The notes: generated from the sequence alone by a model not told the origin. Positions 51,989 through 62,010 are shown, counted from the stretch's first letter. The stretch: 64,000 nt of DNA from Bacteroidales bacterium (GCA_016931575.1 JAFGEO010000071.1:32480-96479); one strand, 5' to 3'. Numbers and translations are program-made.

Positions 51989-54310
51989 TTATTTTTTTGA
52001 TGACTTTTTAGCAGGCGGATTCTCGATAATCTTTAAGCAGTCCTCTCTGGTAAGATCTGCAGGAACCATTTTCCTGGGGATCTTGTAGTTTTTCTTCTTA
52101 TAGGAGATATAGGGGCCCCAGTGTCCGTTCAGAATCTGAAGATCGGGTTCGTCATCAAAGGTCTTGATGAGCCGGTTCTTCTCCTGCTCGATCTTTTCAA
52201 GAATCAGTTCAATGGCCCTTTCTTGCGTAATTTTGTAGGGATCGTCTATACCTTTTTTCAGGGAATAAAACTTTGAATTATGGCGGACATATGGGCCAAA
52301 ACGTCCGATACCAACCGTGAGTTCTTTTCCTTCATAGTCACCTATGGAGCGCGGCAGACGGAAAAGGTCAAGGGCTTCCTTCAGGCTGATGGTCTCAAGT
52401 TGCTGACCCTTCAGCAGGCTCGCATACCGGGGTTTCTCTCCTGTTTCAGTCTGGGCATCACCGATCTGGACAATCGGGCCGTATCTTCCCATGCGCACAA
52501 TGACCTGTTTCCCGGTTTCGGGATCAGTTCCCAGTTCCCGTTCTCCTTTTGAATAATCGGATACTTCAAGCGTTTTCTCGACCTGCTCATGGAATGGTTT
52601 GTAAAACTTATCGATCATCAGGGTCCACTCCAGCTTTCCGGAAGCGATGAAGTCGAAATCCTTTTCGACTTTTGCGGTGAAGTTAAAATCGAGGATATCC
52701 TTGAAATATTCAATCAGGAAATCATTCACGATCATTCCGATATTATCCGGGAATAACTTCGACTTTTCCCGGTTATAAATTTCTTTTAGGACGTCTTCGG
52801 TGATGATGCCTTTCTTTAGGTTCAGGACTTCATACTTACGTTCTTTCCCTTCGCGGTCTTCCTTCAGTACATATCCTCTGTTCTGAATCGTGGATATGGT
52901 CGGGGCATAGGTAGAGGGGCGCCCAATGCCCAGCTCCTCAAGTTTTTTAACCAGGCTTGCTTCGGTATACCTTGGGGGAGCGAGAGTAAATCGCTGTACG
53001 GCGGAAATCTCGGTGTAGGAAAGCTCATCGCCAACCTTTACCGGAGGCAATAATCCTTTGGTTTCCTCATCGGATTCATCATCAGTGGATTCCAGATACA
53101 ATTTTAAGAAACCCTCGAACTGCAGTACCTCACCCTGGGCAACAAAACGAACCGGAGAGTTGGACACTTCGATGGCAACGGTGGTGCGTTCAAATTGTGC
53201 ATCGCTCATCTGAGAGGCAACCATTCGTTTCCAGATCAGGTCATACAGGCGCTTTTCAGCATTTGTCCCGTCGATGGTTTTGTTGGCAATATAGGTTGGG
53301 CGAATAGCCTCGTGAGCTTCCTGGGCACCCTTCGCCTTGGTTTTATAGGTATGGATATGGACATATTTTTCACCGTACTCTTCCTGGATTACCTGTTTTG
53401 CAGCATTCAGGGCCAGTTGCGAGAGGTTCACCGAATCGGTACGCATATAGGTGATATGCCCTGCTTCGTAAAGTCGTTGTGCGACAGACATGGTCTGTGA
53501 AACGGAGAATCCAAGTTTGCGGCTGGCTTCCTGCTGGAGGGTAGAAGTTATAAATGGCGGAGCAGGAGATTTTTTTGAAGGCTTCTGTGTAATGTCAGAA
53601 ATCCTGAATTTTCCGCTTATGCAGTGCTCAAGAAAAGCTTTCGCTTCTGCCTTCGTTGTAAAACGTTTGTCAGTTTCTGCCTTCAGAACCTGGACTTTGC
53701 CTCCGGTATCCGGGATATTAAAAGCTGCGGTTACACGATAATTTGACGTAGTTTTAAAACCGTTGATCTCGCGCTCGCGGTCAACAATCAGACGTACGGC
53801 TACGGACTGGACCCGACCGGCAGAGAGTGAGGGTTTTACTTTTTTCCACAGCACAGGTGATAGTTCAAAGCCCACCAGACGGTCGAGTACCCGGCGCGCC
53901 TGCTGGGCATTTACCAGATTTATATCGACGGAGCGATATTTTTTTATGGATTCCTGGATAGCGTTTTTGGTAATCTCACTGAAGACAATCCGTCGTGTCT
54001 TTGCCGGATCGAGTTTCAATACTTCTGATAAATGCCAGGCAATAGCTTCTCCTTCACGGTCCTCATCGGAGGCGAGCCAGACCGTTTTGGCTTCTTTAGA
54101 CAGTTTTTTCAGCTCTGAAACGATTTTCTTTTTGTCGGTCGGGACAATATAATCCGGAGAGTAGTTGTTTTTAAGGTCAATGCCAAAATCTTTTTTAGCT
54201 AAATCCCGAATATGACCCATGCTTGAAGTAACGTGGAAATCCTTACCTAAGAACTTTTCAATAGTTTTTGCCTTTGCCGGCGACTCTACAATAACCAAAT
54301 TATCAATCAT
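51989..54310 (-). CDS. topA: DNA topoisomerase I
   Basis: The 773-residue type IA topoisomerase relaxes negative supercoils. The Toprim domain starts with NLVIVESPAKAKTIEKFLG, and VWLASDEDREGEAIAWHLSEVL carries the metal-binding DxD. The catalytic Tyr is in the YMRTDSVNLS motif near residue 290. The C-terminus has repeated domains of the topo_C_Rpt type (MGRYGPIVQIGD, IGRFGPYVRHN, NGHWGPYISYKKKNYKIP) and lacks zinc-finger Cys4 motifs, as in Bacteroidota. Its 3' end is 3 nt before the arginase-fold gene, so they are likely one operon. Confidence 0.97.
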   Translation of the reverse strand: MIDNLVIVESPAKAKTIEKFLGKDFHVTSSMGHIRDLAKKDFGIDLKNNYSPDYIVPTDKKKIVSELKKLSKEAKTVWLASDEDREGEAIAWHLSEVLKLDPAKTRRIVFSEITKNAIQESIKKYRSVDINLVNAQQARRVLDRLVGFELSPVLWKKVKPSLSAGRVQSVAVRLIVDREREINGFKTTSNYRVTAAFNIPDTGGKVQVLKAETDKRFTTKAEAKAFLEHCISGKFRISDITQKPSKKSPAPPFITSTLQQEASRKLGFSVSQTMSVAQRLYEAGHITYMRTDSVNLSQLALNAAKQVIQEEYGEKYVHIHTYKTKAKGAQEAHEAIRPTYIANKTIDGTNAEKRLYDLIWKRMVASQMSDAQFERTTVAIEVSNSPVRFVAQGEVLQFEGFLKLYLESTDDESDEETKGLLPPVKVGDELSYTEISAVQRFTLAPPRYTEASLVKKLEELGIGRPSTYAPTISTIQNRGYVLKEDREGKERKYEVLNLKKGIITEDVLKEIYNREKSKLFPDNIGMIVNDFLIEYFKDILDFNFTAKVEKDFDFIASGKLEWTLMIDKFYKPFHEQVEKTLEVSDYSKGERELGTDPETGKQVIVRMGRYGPIVQIGDAQTETGEKPRYASLLKGQQLETISLKEALDLFRLPRSIGDYEGKELTVGIGRFGPYVRHNSKFYSLKKGIDDPYKITQERAIELILEKIEQEKNRLIKTFDDEPDLQILNGHWGPYISYKKKNYKIPRKMVPADLTREDCLKIIENPPAKKSSKK

Positions 54311-54347
54311 GCCAGAACGGTTTTAAGGAGCACAAAGAAACGATATA

Positions 54348-54355
54348 CAAAGTTA
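54348..54355 (-). promoter_or_regulatory. Candidate -7 element for topA
   Basis: The minus strand reads TAACTTTG, an exact TAnnTTTG match, giving a leader of about 30 nt before the topA ATG at 54310. The -33 position is poor. Confidence 0.45.
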
Positions 54356-54413
54356 TGTTCAAAAATTTAAATTAAATAAATTAATACATTTACGTCAAAA
54401 AGAGAAATCTATT

Positions 54414-56783
54414 ATGTCAGAGCAGAAAAGGCAGTTTAAGCGGTACACCATCCTATTGTGGAGCATTTTCATGCTTCCTGTATTAGTGTTTATAATCATA
54501 CTGATCTATGCTGCTTCAGGGAAGATGGGCTATATGCCGAAGATCGAAGACCTGGAAAATCCCAAGATCAACCTGGCCAGCCAGATCATATCGCAGGATG
54601 GGAAGGTATTGGGGAGCGTCTACTACAAAAATCAAAACCGGATTTTTGTTGGTTATGAACAGCTTCCCCCACATCTGATCAATGCCCTTATTGCTACCGA
54701 AGACATACGTTTTTTCAAACATACCGGAGTGGACTTCAAAGGTCTGGCGAGGGCCTTTGTGTTCAGGGGGCTCCTGGGTAAGGAAAGTGCAGGCGGAGGA
54801 AGTACCATCACCCAGCAATTTGCCAAACTCCTTTTTCATGAACAAGCCGGATCAAGCACAGAAAGGCTGAAGCAAAAGATCATGGAATGGATCATTGCCG
54901 TAAAGCTGGAAAGGGCCTACACCAAGGAAGAAATTATTGCCTTGTATTTCAATCAGTACGATTTTCTCTATAATGCTGTTGGCATTGAGTCGGCAGCCCG
55001 TGTTTATTTCAATACCACTCCCGATTCACTGACTATTGAACAATCTGCAGTTTTAGTCGGAATGGCTAAAAACCCCCTAATCTATAGCCCGGTTCTTCAC
55101 CCGCAAAAATCTTTGCAGCGAAGGAATACGGTCCTTGAACAGATGCGGAAGTACGACTATATCTCAGGGCAGACATGTGATTCTTTAAAAGCATTGCCGC
55201 TGAATGTTAATTTCAGGAGGGTCAGTCACAATGAGGGTCCCGCTACCTATTTCAGGGAATATTTAAGAAGAACACTCACAGCCTCCAAACCGGAGCGTTC
55301 AAAATACGGTAGTTATCAACGATATAAGGAAGACTCTGCGCGCTGGGACCAGGAACCCTTGTATGGCTGGTGCAACAAGAATCATAAATCGAACGGGGAA
55401 CCTTATTCCCTGGGTAAGGATGGGCTGAAGATATACACCACTGTCGATTCAAGGATGCAGGCATATGCGGAAAAAGCCGTGGTGAAACACCTGAAGGGAT
55501 ATTTGCAGCCCGAGTTTAACAAGGAAAAGAAAGGCCGGAAATATGCACCCTATGCCAGTAACCTGACCACAGAGGAACGTGATCGGATTATCTGGAACGA
55601 GATCCGGAGGAGCGAAAGGGGTAGCAGGCTGGTCCGAAGTGGAATGTCGAGGGATTCCATCTATCAGATTTTTACGAAGAAGACTTTCCCTATGAAGGTA
55701 TTCAGCTGGGACGGTTATGTGGAGAAGACCATGACACCCCTGGATTCCATCTTGTATTACAAACATTTCCTGCATACTGGGTTCATGGCTATGGAGCCTC
55801 ACACAGGATATGTGAAAGCCTATATCGGGGGTATCAATTTTACGGAATTCCAGTATGATCATGTAACCCAGGGAAAACGACAGGCCGGCTCCACCTTTAA
55901 GCCGTATATGTACACCCTGGCCATGCAGGAAGGTTATTCTCCCTGCAGGAAGGTCCAGGTAGTTCCGCAATCCTTCAATGTGAATGGAAAAGTATGGACC
56001 CCGAAAACTTCAGCTTCTGCAAAGTATGTTGGCTCGGAGCAAACTCTGAAATGGGGTCTCGCCCATTCAGAGAACTATATTTCTGCCTGGCTGCTTGCCC
56101 ATGTCAGTCCCTATGAAATTGCCAAGCTGGCACATAAAATGGGTATCCAGTCGCGGATTGACCCGGTTCCTTCAATGATTTACGGACCAAGTGACATGTC
56201 AGTGGAAGAGATGGTTTCTTCCTATACAACTTTTGTAAATGGAGGGATCTATATGTCACCGGTTTATGTTTCGAGGATCGAAGACCGATACGGGAACATT
56301 CTCGCTGAATTCCTTCCGGAATCCAATGAGTCGATCAGTGAAACAACAGCGGCAAAAATGATCTCCATGTTGCAGGGAGTGGTCAATTTCGGAACGGCAA
56401 TAAGGCTCAGGACAAAATATGGTCTGACTGCCCAGATTGCTGGAAAGACCGGAACAACCAATAATAACTCGGACGGTTGGTTTATCGGGATGACCCCAAA
56501 ACTGATCGCTGGGGGTTGGGTTGGTGGTGATGACCGTTCGATACACTTCGATAATACAAGCATGGGATCCGGTACGAACATGGCGCTGCCGATCTGGGCA
56601 GAGTTCATGCTTCAGGTATATGCAGATTCCACGCTTCGGATAAGCCAGAATGATGTTTTTACACTCCCTAATAATTTCGACCCTTCCTTTCTGGAATGTG
56701 CAGATGACAGGGTGCATGCGGGTGAGCTGGAGGATGTTCTGGACGTAATGCCGGCCTGGGACGATTATTCCTATGAGGAATAG
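54414..56783 (+). CDS. Penicillin-binding protein 1A (transglycosylase/transpeptidase)
   Basis: The 789-residue class A PBP has one N-terminal membrane segment (YTILLWSIFMLPVLVFIIILI), then a GT51 glycosyltransferase domain with IATEDIRFFKHTGVD (catalytic Glu near residue 95) and ESAGGGSTITQQFAKLLF. The transpeptidase domain has SxxK as AGSTFKPYMY (serine near residue 492), SxN as HSENYISAW and KTG as GKTGTTNNNSDGW (near 677). It polymerises and cross-links peptidoglycan in the periplasm. It is divergent from topA (103 nt), and its 3' end overlaps the converging radA by 13 nt. Confidence 0.96.
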   Translation: MSEQKRQFKRYTILLWSIFMLPVLVFIIILIYAASGKMGYMPKIEDLENPKINLASQIISQDGKVLGSVYYKNQNRIFVGYEQLPPHLINALIATEDIRFFKHTGVDFKGLARAFVFRGLLGKESAGGGSTITQQFAKLLFHEQAGSSTERLKQKIMEWIIAVKLERAYTKEEIIALYFNQYDFLYNAVGIESAARVYFNTTPDSLTIEQSAVLVGMAKNPLIYSPVLHPQKSLQRRNTVLEQMRKYDYISGQTCDSLKALPLNVNFRRVSHNEGPATYFREYLRRTLTASKPERSKYGSYQRYKEDSARWDQEPLYGWCNKNHKSNGEPYSLGKDGLKIYTTVDSRMQAYAEKAVVKHLKGYLQPEFNKEKKGRKYAPYASNLTTEERDRIIWNEIRRSERGSRLVRSGMSRDSIYQIFTKKTFPMKVFSWDGYVEKTMTPLDSILYYKHFLHTGFMAMEPHTGYVKAYIGGINFTEFQYDHVTQGKRQAGSTFKPYMYTLAMQEGYSPCRKVQVVPQSFNVNGKVWTPKTSASAKYVGSEQTLKWGLAHSENYISAWLLAHVSPYEIAKLAHKMGIQSRIDPVPSMIYGPSDMSVEEMVSSYTTFVNGGIYMSPVYVSRIEDRYGNILAEFLPESNESISETTAAKMISMLQGVVNFGTAIRLRTKYGLTAQIAGKTGTTNNNSDGWFIGMTPKLIAGGWVGGDDRSIHFDNTSMGSGTNMALPIWAEFMLQVYADSTLRISQNDVFTLPNNFDPSFLECADDRVHAGELEDVLDVMPAWDDYSYEE

Positions 56784-58153
56784 CTATTTCCGGCGTCCTG
56801 GTTACGAAAAACCAGTTTTATTGCATCTTCAATCCTGGAGCAGGGTACCACGGTAATGCCATTCTGCCGCGCAGGAGCTTTCTTTAACCTGGGGATGAGG
56901 ATCTTTTTAAATCCCAGTCGGGCAGCTTCATCAATGCGCTGATCAATTCGTGTGACGGCTTTTAATTCCCCGGTCAGACTTAGCTCTGCAGCCATACAGA
57001 GCTGATTATCCACGGGTCGGTCGAACGTGGAAGAAAGGATGGCACAGACAATGGCCAGGTCAGTTGCGGGGTCCTGGACCCTGAATCCTCCGGCTATGTT
57101 TAGAAAGACATCCTTGGTTGCCAGTTTGAAACCGGCTTTTCTTTCCAGCACAGCCAGCAACATATTCAGTCTCCGGTTATCGAAACCCGTAGCCGTGCGC
57201 TGCGGAGTGCCGTATACCGCCGAGCTTACCAGGGCCTGTACTTCGATCAGAAAAGGCCTGGTACCATCAATGGCAGAAGCTATGGCAACACCGCTCGATG
57301 GGCTGCTGTCGCGGTTAAGGAAGATCTCAGAGGGATTGGTAATCTCGTGCAGCCCGTCAGCTTCCATTTCAAAGATGGCAATCTCCGCTGTTGATCCAAA
57401 GCGGTTTTTCAGTGCGCGCAGTACCCGGTAAATATTCTGGTGATCGCCTTCGAACTGAAGGACTGTATCCACGATATGTTCGAGAAGCTTGGGGCCGGCA
57501 AGTGTTCCGTCCTTGGTGATATGACCGATGAGGATGGTCGGGACGTGGGTGGTTTTTGCAAGCTTGAGCAGTTGTGCTGCACATTCACGGATCTGGGAGA
57601 TACTTCCGGGGCTGGCATCCAGCGCATCCGTATAGAGGGTTTGTATAGAGTCAAGGATCAGAAGATCCGGCTTTTCATTTTCAAACTGCGTGATAATGCT
57701 TTCGAGGTTCACCTCGCTGAAGATGTAACAGTCGCTGTTTTTATGGTGTAGCCTCTCAGCACGCATTTTGATCTGTTCCGGGCTTTCTTCGCCCGATACA
57801 TAAAGCACTTTCCCGGTTATGCCCAGGGCAATCTGCAAGGCAAGTGTAGATTTTCCGATGCCGGGTTCACCGCCAAAAAGCAGGAGGGAACCGGGGACGA
57901 ACCCGCCGCCCAGCAAACGGTCAATTTCCCCCAGGCTGCTTGAAACGCGTTTCATTTTGCCTGGCTCGATCTTGTCGAGCGGAAGGGCAGCACTCTGGTT
58001 GCGTTTCGCTGAAATGGTTCTGGAGGAAGTAACAGGAGCTACTTTTTCCTCGATATAGGTATTCCATTCGCCGCAGGAAGGGCAACGGCCGATCCATTTG
58101 GACGATTCCGCCCCGCAGTTTCTACAGAAATACACTGTTTTGACTTTTGCCAT
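56771..58153 (-). CDS. radA: DNA repair protein RadA (Sms)
   Basis: The 460-residue protein has an N-terminal Cys4 zinc finger (CRNCGAESSKWIGRCPSCGEW split as CRNCGAES and CPSCGEW), a RecA-like ATPase with Walker A GGEPGIGKSTLALQ (about residues 93-107) and Walker B LLILDSIQTLY, and the KNRFG motif (ALKNRFGSTAEIAIF). A C-terminal Lon-like domain has ALVSSAVYGTPQRTATGFD and DLAIVCAILSS. RadA processes branched DNA intermediates and helps recombinational repair. The 3' end overlaps the converging PBP1A gene by 13 nt. Confidence 0.97.
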   Translation of the reverse strand: MAKVKTVYFCRNCGAESSKWIGRCPSCGEWNTYIEEKVAPVTSSRTISAKRNQSAALPLDKIEPGKMKRVSSSLGEIDRLLGGGFVPGSLLLFGGEPGIGKSTLALQIALGITGKVLYVSGEESPEQIKMRAERLHHKNSDCYIFSEVNLESIITQFENEKPDLLILDSIQTLYTDALDASPGSISQIRECAAQLLKLAKTTHVPTILIGHITKDGTLAGPKLLEHIVDTVLQFEGDHQNIYRVLRALKNRFGSTAEIAIFEMEADGLHEITNPSEIFLNRDSSPSSGVAIASAIDGTRPFLIEVQALVSSAVYGTPQRTATGFDNRRLNMLLAVLERKAGFKLATKDVFLNIAGGFRVQDPATDLAIVCAILSSTFDRPVDNQLCMAAELSLTGELKAVTRIDQRIDEAARLGFKKILIPRLKKAPARQNGITVVPCSRIEDAIKLVFRNQDAGNSYSS

Positions 58154-58193
58154 GCTAGTACAGAGAAGGGTTCCTTACAAGATACCTTAGGAA

Positions 58194-58201
58194 CAAAAAT
58201 A
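58194..58201 (-). promoter_or_regulatory. Candidate -7 element for radA
   Basis: The minus strand reads TATTTTTG, an exact TAnnTTTG match about 41 nt upstream of the radA ATG at 58153. No TTG lies 19 nt further upstream. Confidence 0.35.
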
Positions 58202-58394
58202 GTAAAGTAATGCAGATTGGAGGGGGATGCGAATAAGATTATTTACAGAGTTGGATTAACCCCTGATTGACGGATGGCAGAGAAAGTGTATACAGCATTT
58301 GTACCACGGCCCTGCAAATTAAATGGAGAAAATAAACCCACGTCCCACACAATGTGCAGGTGTTAAAGGGCTGAATGCCAATACGGAAGATTTA

Positions 58395-58745
58395 CTAAGC
58401 GAGCGAGTTAGTCTCTGAGTCGGGGAAAATAATCTGTGGTTTGAAGGTTTTGGCTTCTTCTAAATCCATGGTGGCGTAAGCGATAATGATAATAATATCC
58501 CCTACTACAACTTTCCGGGCTGCCGGACCATTGAGACAGACTTCGCCTGACCCTCTTTTCCCTCGGATCACATAGGTTTCCAGTCGTTCGCCATTGTTAA
58601 TGTTTACGATCTGCACCTTCTCGTTCTCGATAATTCCCGAGGCATCCATAAGATCCTCGTCGATAGTGATGCTGCCCACGTAATGCAAATTGGCTTCAGT
58701 AACCTTTACCTGATGGATTTTTGATTTTACAACCTGAACAAACAT
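58395..58745 (-). CDS. panD: Aspartate 1-decarboxylase (proenzyme)
   Basis: The 116-residue protein makes beta-alanine for pantothenate. It carries the self-cleaving Gly24-Ser25 site in [19 protein letters not shown], from which the pyruvoyl cofactor arises, and [24 protein letters not shown] in two parts. Length and start fit the family. It follows panC by 12 nt on the same strand, so the two genes of pantothenate synthesis form one operon. Confidence 0.96.
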   Translation of the reverse strand: MFVQVVKSKIHQVKVTEANLHYVGSITIDEDLMDASGIIENEKVQIVNINNGERLETYVIRGKRGSGEVCLNGPAARKVVVGDIIIIIAYATMDLEEAKTFKPQIIFPDSETNSLA

Positions 58746-58757
58746 GATAGTGCAAAT

Positions 58758-59603
58758 TTACAAAATAATCTCGACATTATCTATTAACCGGACCTTTCCG
58801 GCAAATACTGCAATACAAGCGTTTAGGGGATTTTCAGGGATGATGGTTGAGACCTGGCGTAGGGTGTTGCGCTCTACGATCTGGAAATATTCCAGGTTTA
58901 ACAGCGGATGGTTATTGATGGTGCTTTCAATATACTGCTCAATTTCAACGACAGGGCAGGTTCCGACCCGCGACTGGACCTCCTGCAGGCATTGATAGAT
59001 TATAGGGGCTGCCTTCCGGTGTTCTTCGGAGAGCAATTGATTCCTGGAGCTCATAGCCAGCCCGTCGGGTTCGCGGATAATCGGGCAACCGACTATTTCC
59101 AGGGGATAGTGCAGCTCAGCAACAAGCGTTTTGATAATCGCCAGTTGCTGAAAGTCTTTCTGACCGAAATATGCCCTGTCGGCCTGTACGGCATCGAAGA
59201 GCTTTGTCACGATCTGGGCAACTCCGTTGAAATGACCGGGACGGTGTTTTCCTTCCATGACGGAGCCCATTTCACCGAATTCAAATTTCCGGGTATCCGG
59301 TTCCGGGTACATTTCTGCTTCTGAAGGCATAAATACGACATGACAGCCGGATCTTTCCAGTAATTCGCAGTCTCTTTGGGGATTCCGGGGATAGTTACGC
59401 AGGTCGTTCGGATCATTAAACTGGGTCGGATTCACAAAAATGCTGGCAACACAATGGTCACCTTTTTGAATACAGGCTTCAACCAGTGAAAGATGCCCCT
59501 CATGCAATGCACCCATGGTTGGAACAAAGCCGATTTTCCCGCCCCTGCTGCGCAGAGAAGCTATTTCCTGCTGTAAATCCTGTATGGTGCTAATCCGTAT
59601 CAT
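58758..59603 (-). CDS. panC: Pantothenate synthetase (pantoate-beta-alanine ligase)
   Basis: The 281-residue enzyme joins pantoate and beta-alanine using ATP. Motifs are FVPTMGALHEGHLSLVEAC (HIGH-like, about residues 27-45), SIFVNPTQFNDPNDLRNYPRN, YFGQKDFQQLAIIK and MSSRNQLLS. It is upstream of panD by 12 nt in a two-gene operon. No panB is nearby. Confidence 0.97.
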   Translation of the reverse strand: MIRISTIQDLQQEIASLRSRGGKIGFVPTMGALHEGHLSLVEACIQKGDHCVASIFVNPTQFNDPNDLRNYPRNPQRDCELLERSGCHVVFMPSEAEMYPEPDTRKFEFGEMGSVMEGKHRPGHFNGVAQIVTKLFDAVQADRAYFGQKDFQQLAIIKTLVAELHYPLEIVGCPIIREPDGLAMSSRNQLLSEEHRKAAPIIYQCLQEVQSRVGTCPVVEIEQYIESTINNHPLLNLEYFQIVERNTLRQVSTIIPENPLNACIAVFAGKVRLIDNVEIIL

Positions 59604-59616
59604 CTTTCAACGGCGA

Positions 59617-59624
59617 CAAAGATA
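59617..59624 (-). promoter_or_regulatory. Candidate -7 element for panC-panD
   Basis: The minus strand reads TATCTTTG, an exact TAnnTTTG match 14 nt before the panC ATG, leaving a very short leader. The -33 position is AAT. Confidence 0.4.
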
Positions 59625-59794
59625 CAAGTAAAATTAATTCAGCATTCAGAATTCAATATTAATAATGAATGATTGAGCCCAACCCCTATGCTACAGGCTT
59701 CAGACAGGTAAAAGGGGAGCGTTTATAAACTGTTAATTTTTCAAAAGAAAAGTCTTCGATTGTCAAGCTCTAAGGGCTATTGAGTTTTTTTTTG

Positions 59795-59802
59795 TAATTT
59801 TG
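59795..59802 (+). promoter_or_regulatory. Candidate -7 element of the GT5-DUF4270-glmS operon
   Basis: TAATTTTG matches TAnnTTTG and would give a leader of about 24 nt before the ATG at 59832. No TTG is present 19 nt upstream. Confidence 0.45.
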
Positions 59803-59831
59803 CTGTTCATTTCTGAAATTTTGTGAATCTG

Positions 59832-60638
59832 ATGGAAAGCAAAAAGATACTCTTTGTCTCGCAGGAAATAACACCTTATCTTCCCGAATCAGAAAAGTCA
59901 ATAGTTGGTAGGAACCTCCCTCAGGGAATTCAGGATCTCGGGAAGGAGATCCGTACATTCATGCCCCGCTTCGGCTGCATCAATGAACGGCGTAACCAGC
60001 TGCATGAAGTTATTCGGCTTTCTGGCATGAACCTCATAATAGATGATACCGATCACCCGTTAATTATTAAAGTCGCTTCTATACAGGCCGCAAGAATGCA
60101 GGTATATTTTATAGATAATGAGGATTATTTCCATCGTAAGGCTACCGTGAGGGATACAAAGGGTAAGTTTTACGCCGACAATGATGAGCGTTCGATATTT
60201 TTTGCCAGAGGGGTTATCGAGACGGTAAAGAAATTGCAGTGGGCGCCGGATCTGATCCACTGTCAGGGTTGGTTTACCGCCCTGCTGCCTATTTATGTGA
60301 AGAAATACTATCATGATGATCCACTCTTCCGTAATTCAAAAATTGTGACATCCATTTATCAGGATGGTTTCAAAGAGAAACTCGATAGTCGCATTATGCA
60401 CAAATTTGACTGGGATGGTTTAGAAAAATCAGACCTGGAAGTGATCAGTGATCCGGATTATGAAAGTTTGATGAAACTGGCGATTAACTTTTCTGACGGA
60501 ATGATCATGGGAAGCGAAAACATTAATAAAAACGTTCAGAAGTATGCTGAAGATACCGGGAAACCATTTCTGACTTTCCAGTCTGAGGAAAACTATATTC
60601 AGGCATATTCAGATTTTTACGATACAATACTAAGCTAA
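59832..60638 (+). CDS. Short glycogen/starch synthase-like protein (GT5 N-terminal domain only)
   Basis: The 268-residue protein resembles the N-terminal catalytic domain of glycogen/starch synthases: KKILFVSQEITPYLPES at the start, NLPQGIQDLGKEIRTFMPRFG, a YFIDNEDYFHRK segment, and PDLIHCQGWFTALLPIYVKKYY, parallel to the GT5 HCHDW-type element. The C-terminal GT1-type domain, which binds the nucleotide sugar, is absent; family enzymes are about 480 residues. Activity alone is therefore doubtful. The ATG at 59832 is preferred over a GTG at 59823. The gene is in the panC-panD, DUF4270, glmS order known in Bacteroidales. Confidence 0.8.
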   Translation: MESKKILFVSQEITPYLPESEKSIVGRNLPQGIQDLGKEIRTFMPRFGCINERRNQLHEVIRLSGMNLIIDDTDHPLIIKVASIQAARMQVYFIDNEDYFHRKATVRDTKGKFYADNDERSIFFARGVIETVKKLQWAPDLIHCQGWFTALLPIYVKKYYHDDPLFRNSKIVTSIYQDGFKEKLDSRIMHKFDWDGLEKSDLEVISDPDYESLMKLAINFSDGMIMGSENINKNVQKYAEDTGKPFLTFQSEENYIQAYSDFYDTILS

Positions 60639-60645
60639 AAGGTTG

Positions 60646-62010
60646 ATGAAGCGCAAGATTAAATTATCTCAAATACTTACAGGTATCTCGGTCCTATCTA
60701 TTTTCCTTCTTTTTAATTGTGAAGAAAAGCCCCTTGAGGCCGGACTGGATATTTTGCCATCTGACGAATTGATCGATGTGATTGTCGATACTTTTGGCGT
60801 TGAACTGTATACCATAACCGATGAGGCTGTTTATACCAGGTCCATCGGCATCAGTCCCCTCGGATCGGTCAATGATTCGGTGACAGGGATCCTCCAGACG
60901 GAATTTATCACCGACTTCATCTATTCGGACGATATCAGCTTTCTGGATGCAGACCGGGAGGACGTAATCCTTCTTGATCTTAAGATCTACCTCAGCTTTT
61001 TGGATTCATACGGCGATTCAATGGATGTTGATTTCGATGTATATGAGCTTACAGAGCCAATGCCCGATTACGGCTATTCGGATTACACGATGTTCGACCA
61101 TATGTATGACCACGAACCCCTGAATGTCAGCGAGCCTTATAAACTGAGGGATGATACTTCAGTGTACGTTATGGATATTGCCGATGATTTTGCCGAACGC
61201 CTTATTGCCGCCAACTGGTATGGGGATTCCACCCTGTATGTTTCAGATTACCAACGCAACTTTAAGGATTATTTCAAGGGGATGTATTTTGCCACAGAAT
61301 CCCGTGCGTCCGAGGGTGGCGGGATCATTATGGTGGATCACTATCATTCGTCCATGGTATTACGCACCCTGGAATACAACAGTGACAGCGCAAAATGGGA
61401 TACCCTTGCGAATGTATTCTACCTGGGTAACCCCGAATCTGAAATCGATACCGGAGGGGTACACCTGAACCTCTACCATACCGAAAATTCTCCCAATGTT
61501 GAGACAGTGAATAATAATTTCAGCAAGCTCTATAAGAGGGCTTATATCAATGCATTGGCAGGTCCGCAGGTGCTTGTAAGAATTCCAGAACTGGAACGCT
61601 TGCGTGAGGAGTATGAAGGAGAAATCTCCGTGAACTTTGCGCACCTGATCATTCCCTTTGAGGAGGCAACATTTTTACGTGATACAGCTCGGTACAGGGC
61701 CCCTGCAAACCTGGGACTGCATGATTCGCTGACCAACGAACCAATCCTTGACGACGAACTGGCTGTCGACCACTTGGGAGGGAAACTGGATTCCACGGAG
61801 TTTCAGTATAGGTTTAATATTGGAAACCATGTTCATACCTACCTGAGATCCTCTGAAAGTTCCTACAGTAATTCATTCTATCTTTTTGCAGCCTCCGGTT
61901 CCCCGGTCACCAGGTTCCGGTATACACCGGCCAGGGTTGTTTTGCAGCAGGATTCTGTTTCAGGCAGGTATCCAAGAGTGAGAATAGTCTATTCGATAAT
62001 TCCCAAATAA
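60646..62010 (+). CDS. DUF4270 family lipoprotein
   Basis: The 454-residue protein has a lipoprotein-type signal (TGISVLSIFLLFNC; Cys near residue 25) followed by the DUF4270 domain: GLDILPSDELIDVIVDTFGVEL, then SPLGSVNDSVTGILQTEFITDF and a C-terminal strand-rich region ending SGRYPRVRIVYSIIPK. Relatives are outer-membrane-associated proteins of Bacteroidota with no fixed role. A TTG three nt upstream should not be used as the start. It lies 7 nt after the GT5-like gene and 7 nt before glmS. Confidence 0.88.
   Translation: MKRKIKLSQILTGISVLSIFLLFNCEEKPLEAGLDILPSDELIDVIVDTFGVELYTITDEAVYTRSIGISPLGSVNDSVTGILQTEFITDFIYSDDISFLDADREDVILLDLKIYLSFLDSYGDSMDVDFDVYELTEPMPDYGYSDYTMFDHMYDHEPLNVSEPYKLRDDTSVYVMDIADDFAERLIAANWYGDSTLYVSDYQRNFKDYFKGMYFATESRASEGGGIIMVDHYHSSMVLRTLEYNSDSAKWDTLANVFYLGNPESEIDTGGVHLNLYHTENSPNVETVNNNFSKLYKRAYINALAGPQVLVRIPELERLREEYEGEISVNFAHLIIPFEEATFLRDTARYRAPANLGLHDSLTNEPILDDELAVDHLGGKLDSTEFQYRFNIGNHVHTYLRSSESSYSNSFYLFAASGSPVTRFRYTPARVVLQQDSVSGRYPRVRIVYSIIPK

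Noticed and set aside
55449..55970. A 173-codon frame antisense to the PBP1A gene
   Set aside because: It falls inside the transpeptidase domain with its conserved motifs; no homology or promoter supports it.
58154..58394. Gene or RNA between radA and panD
   Set aside because: Only short unsupported frames occur, and no hairpin with a T-run or tRNA-like fold was found.
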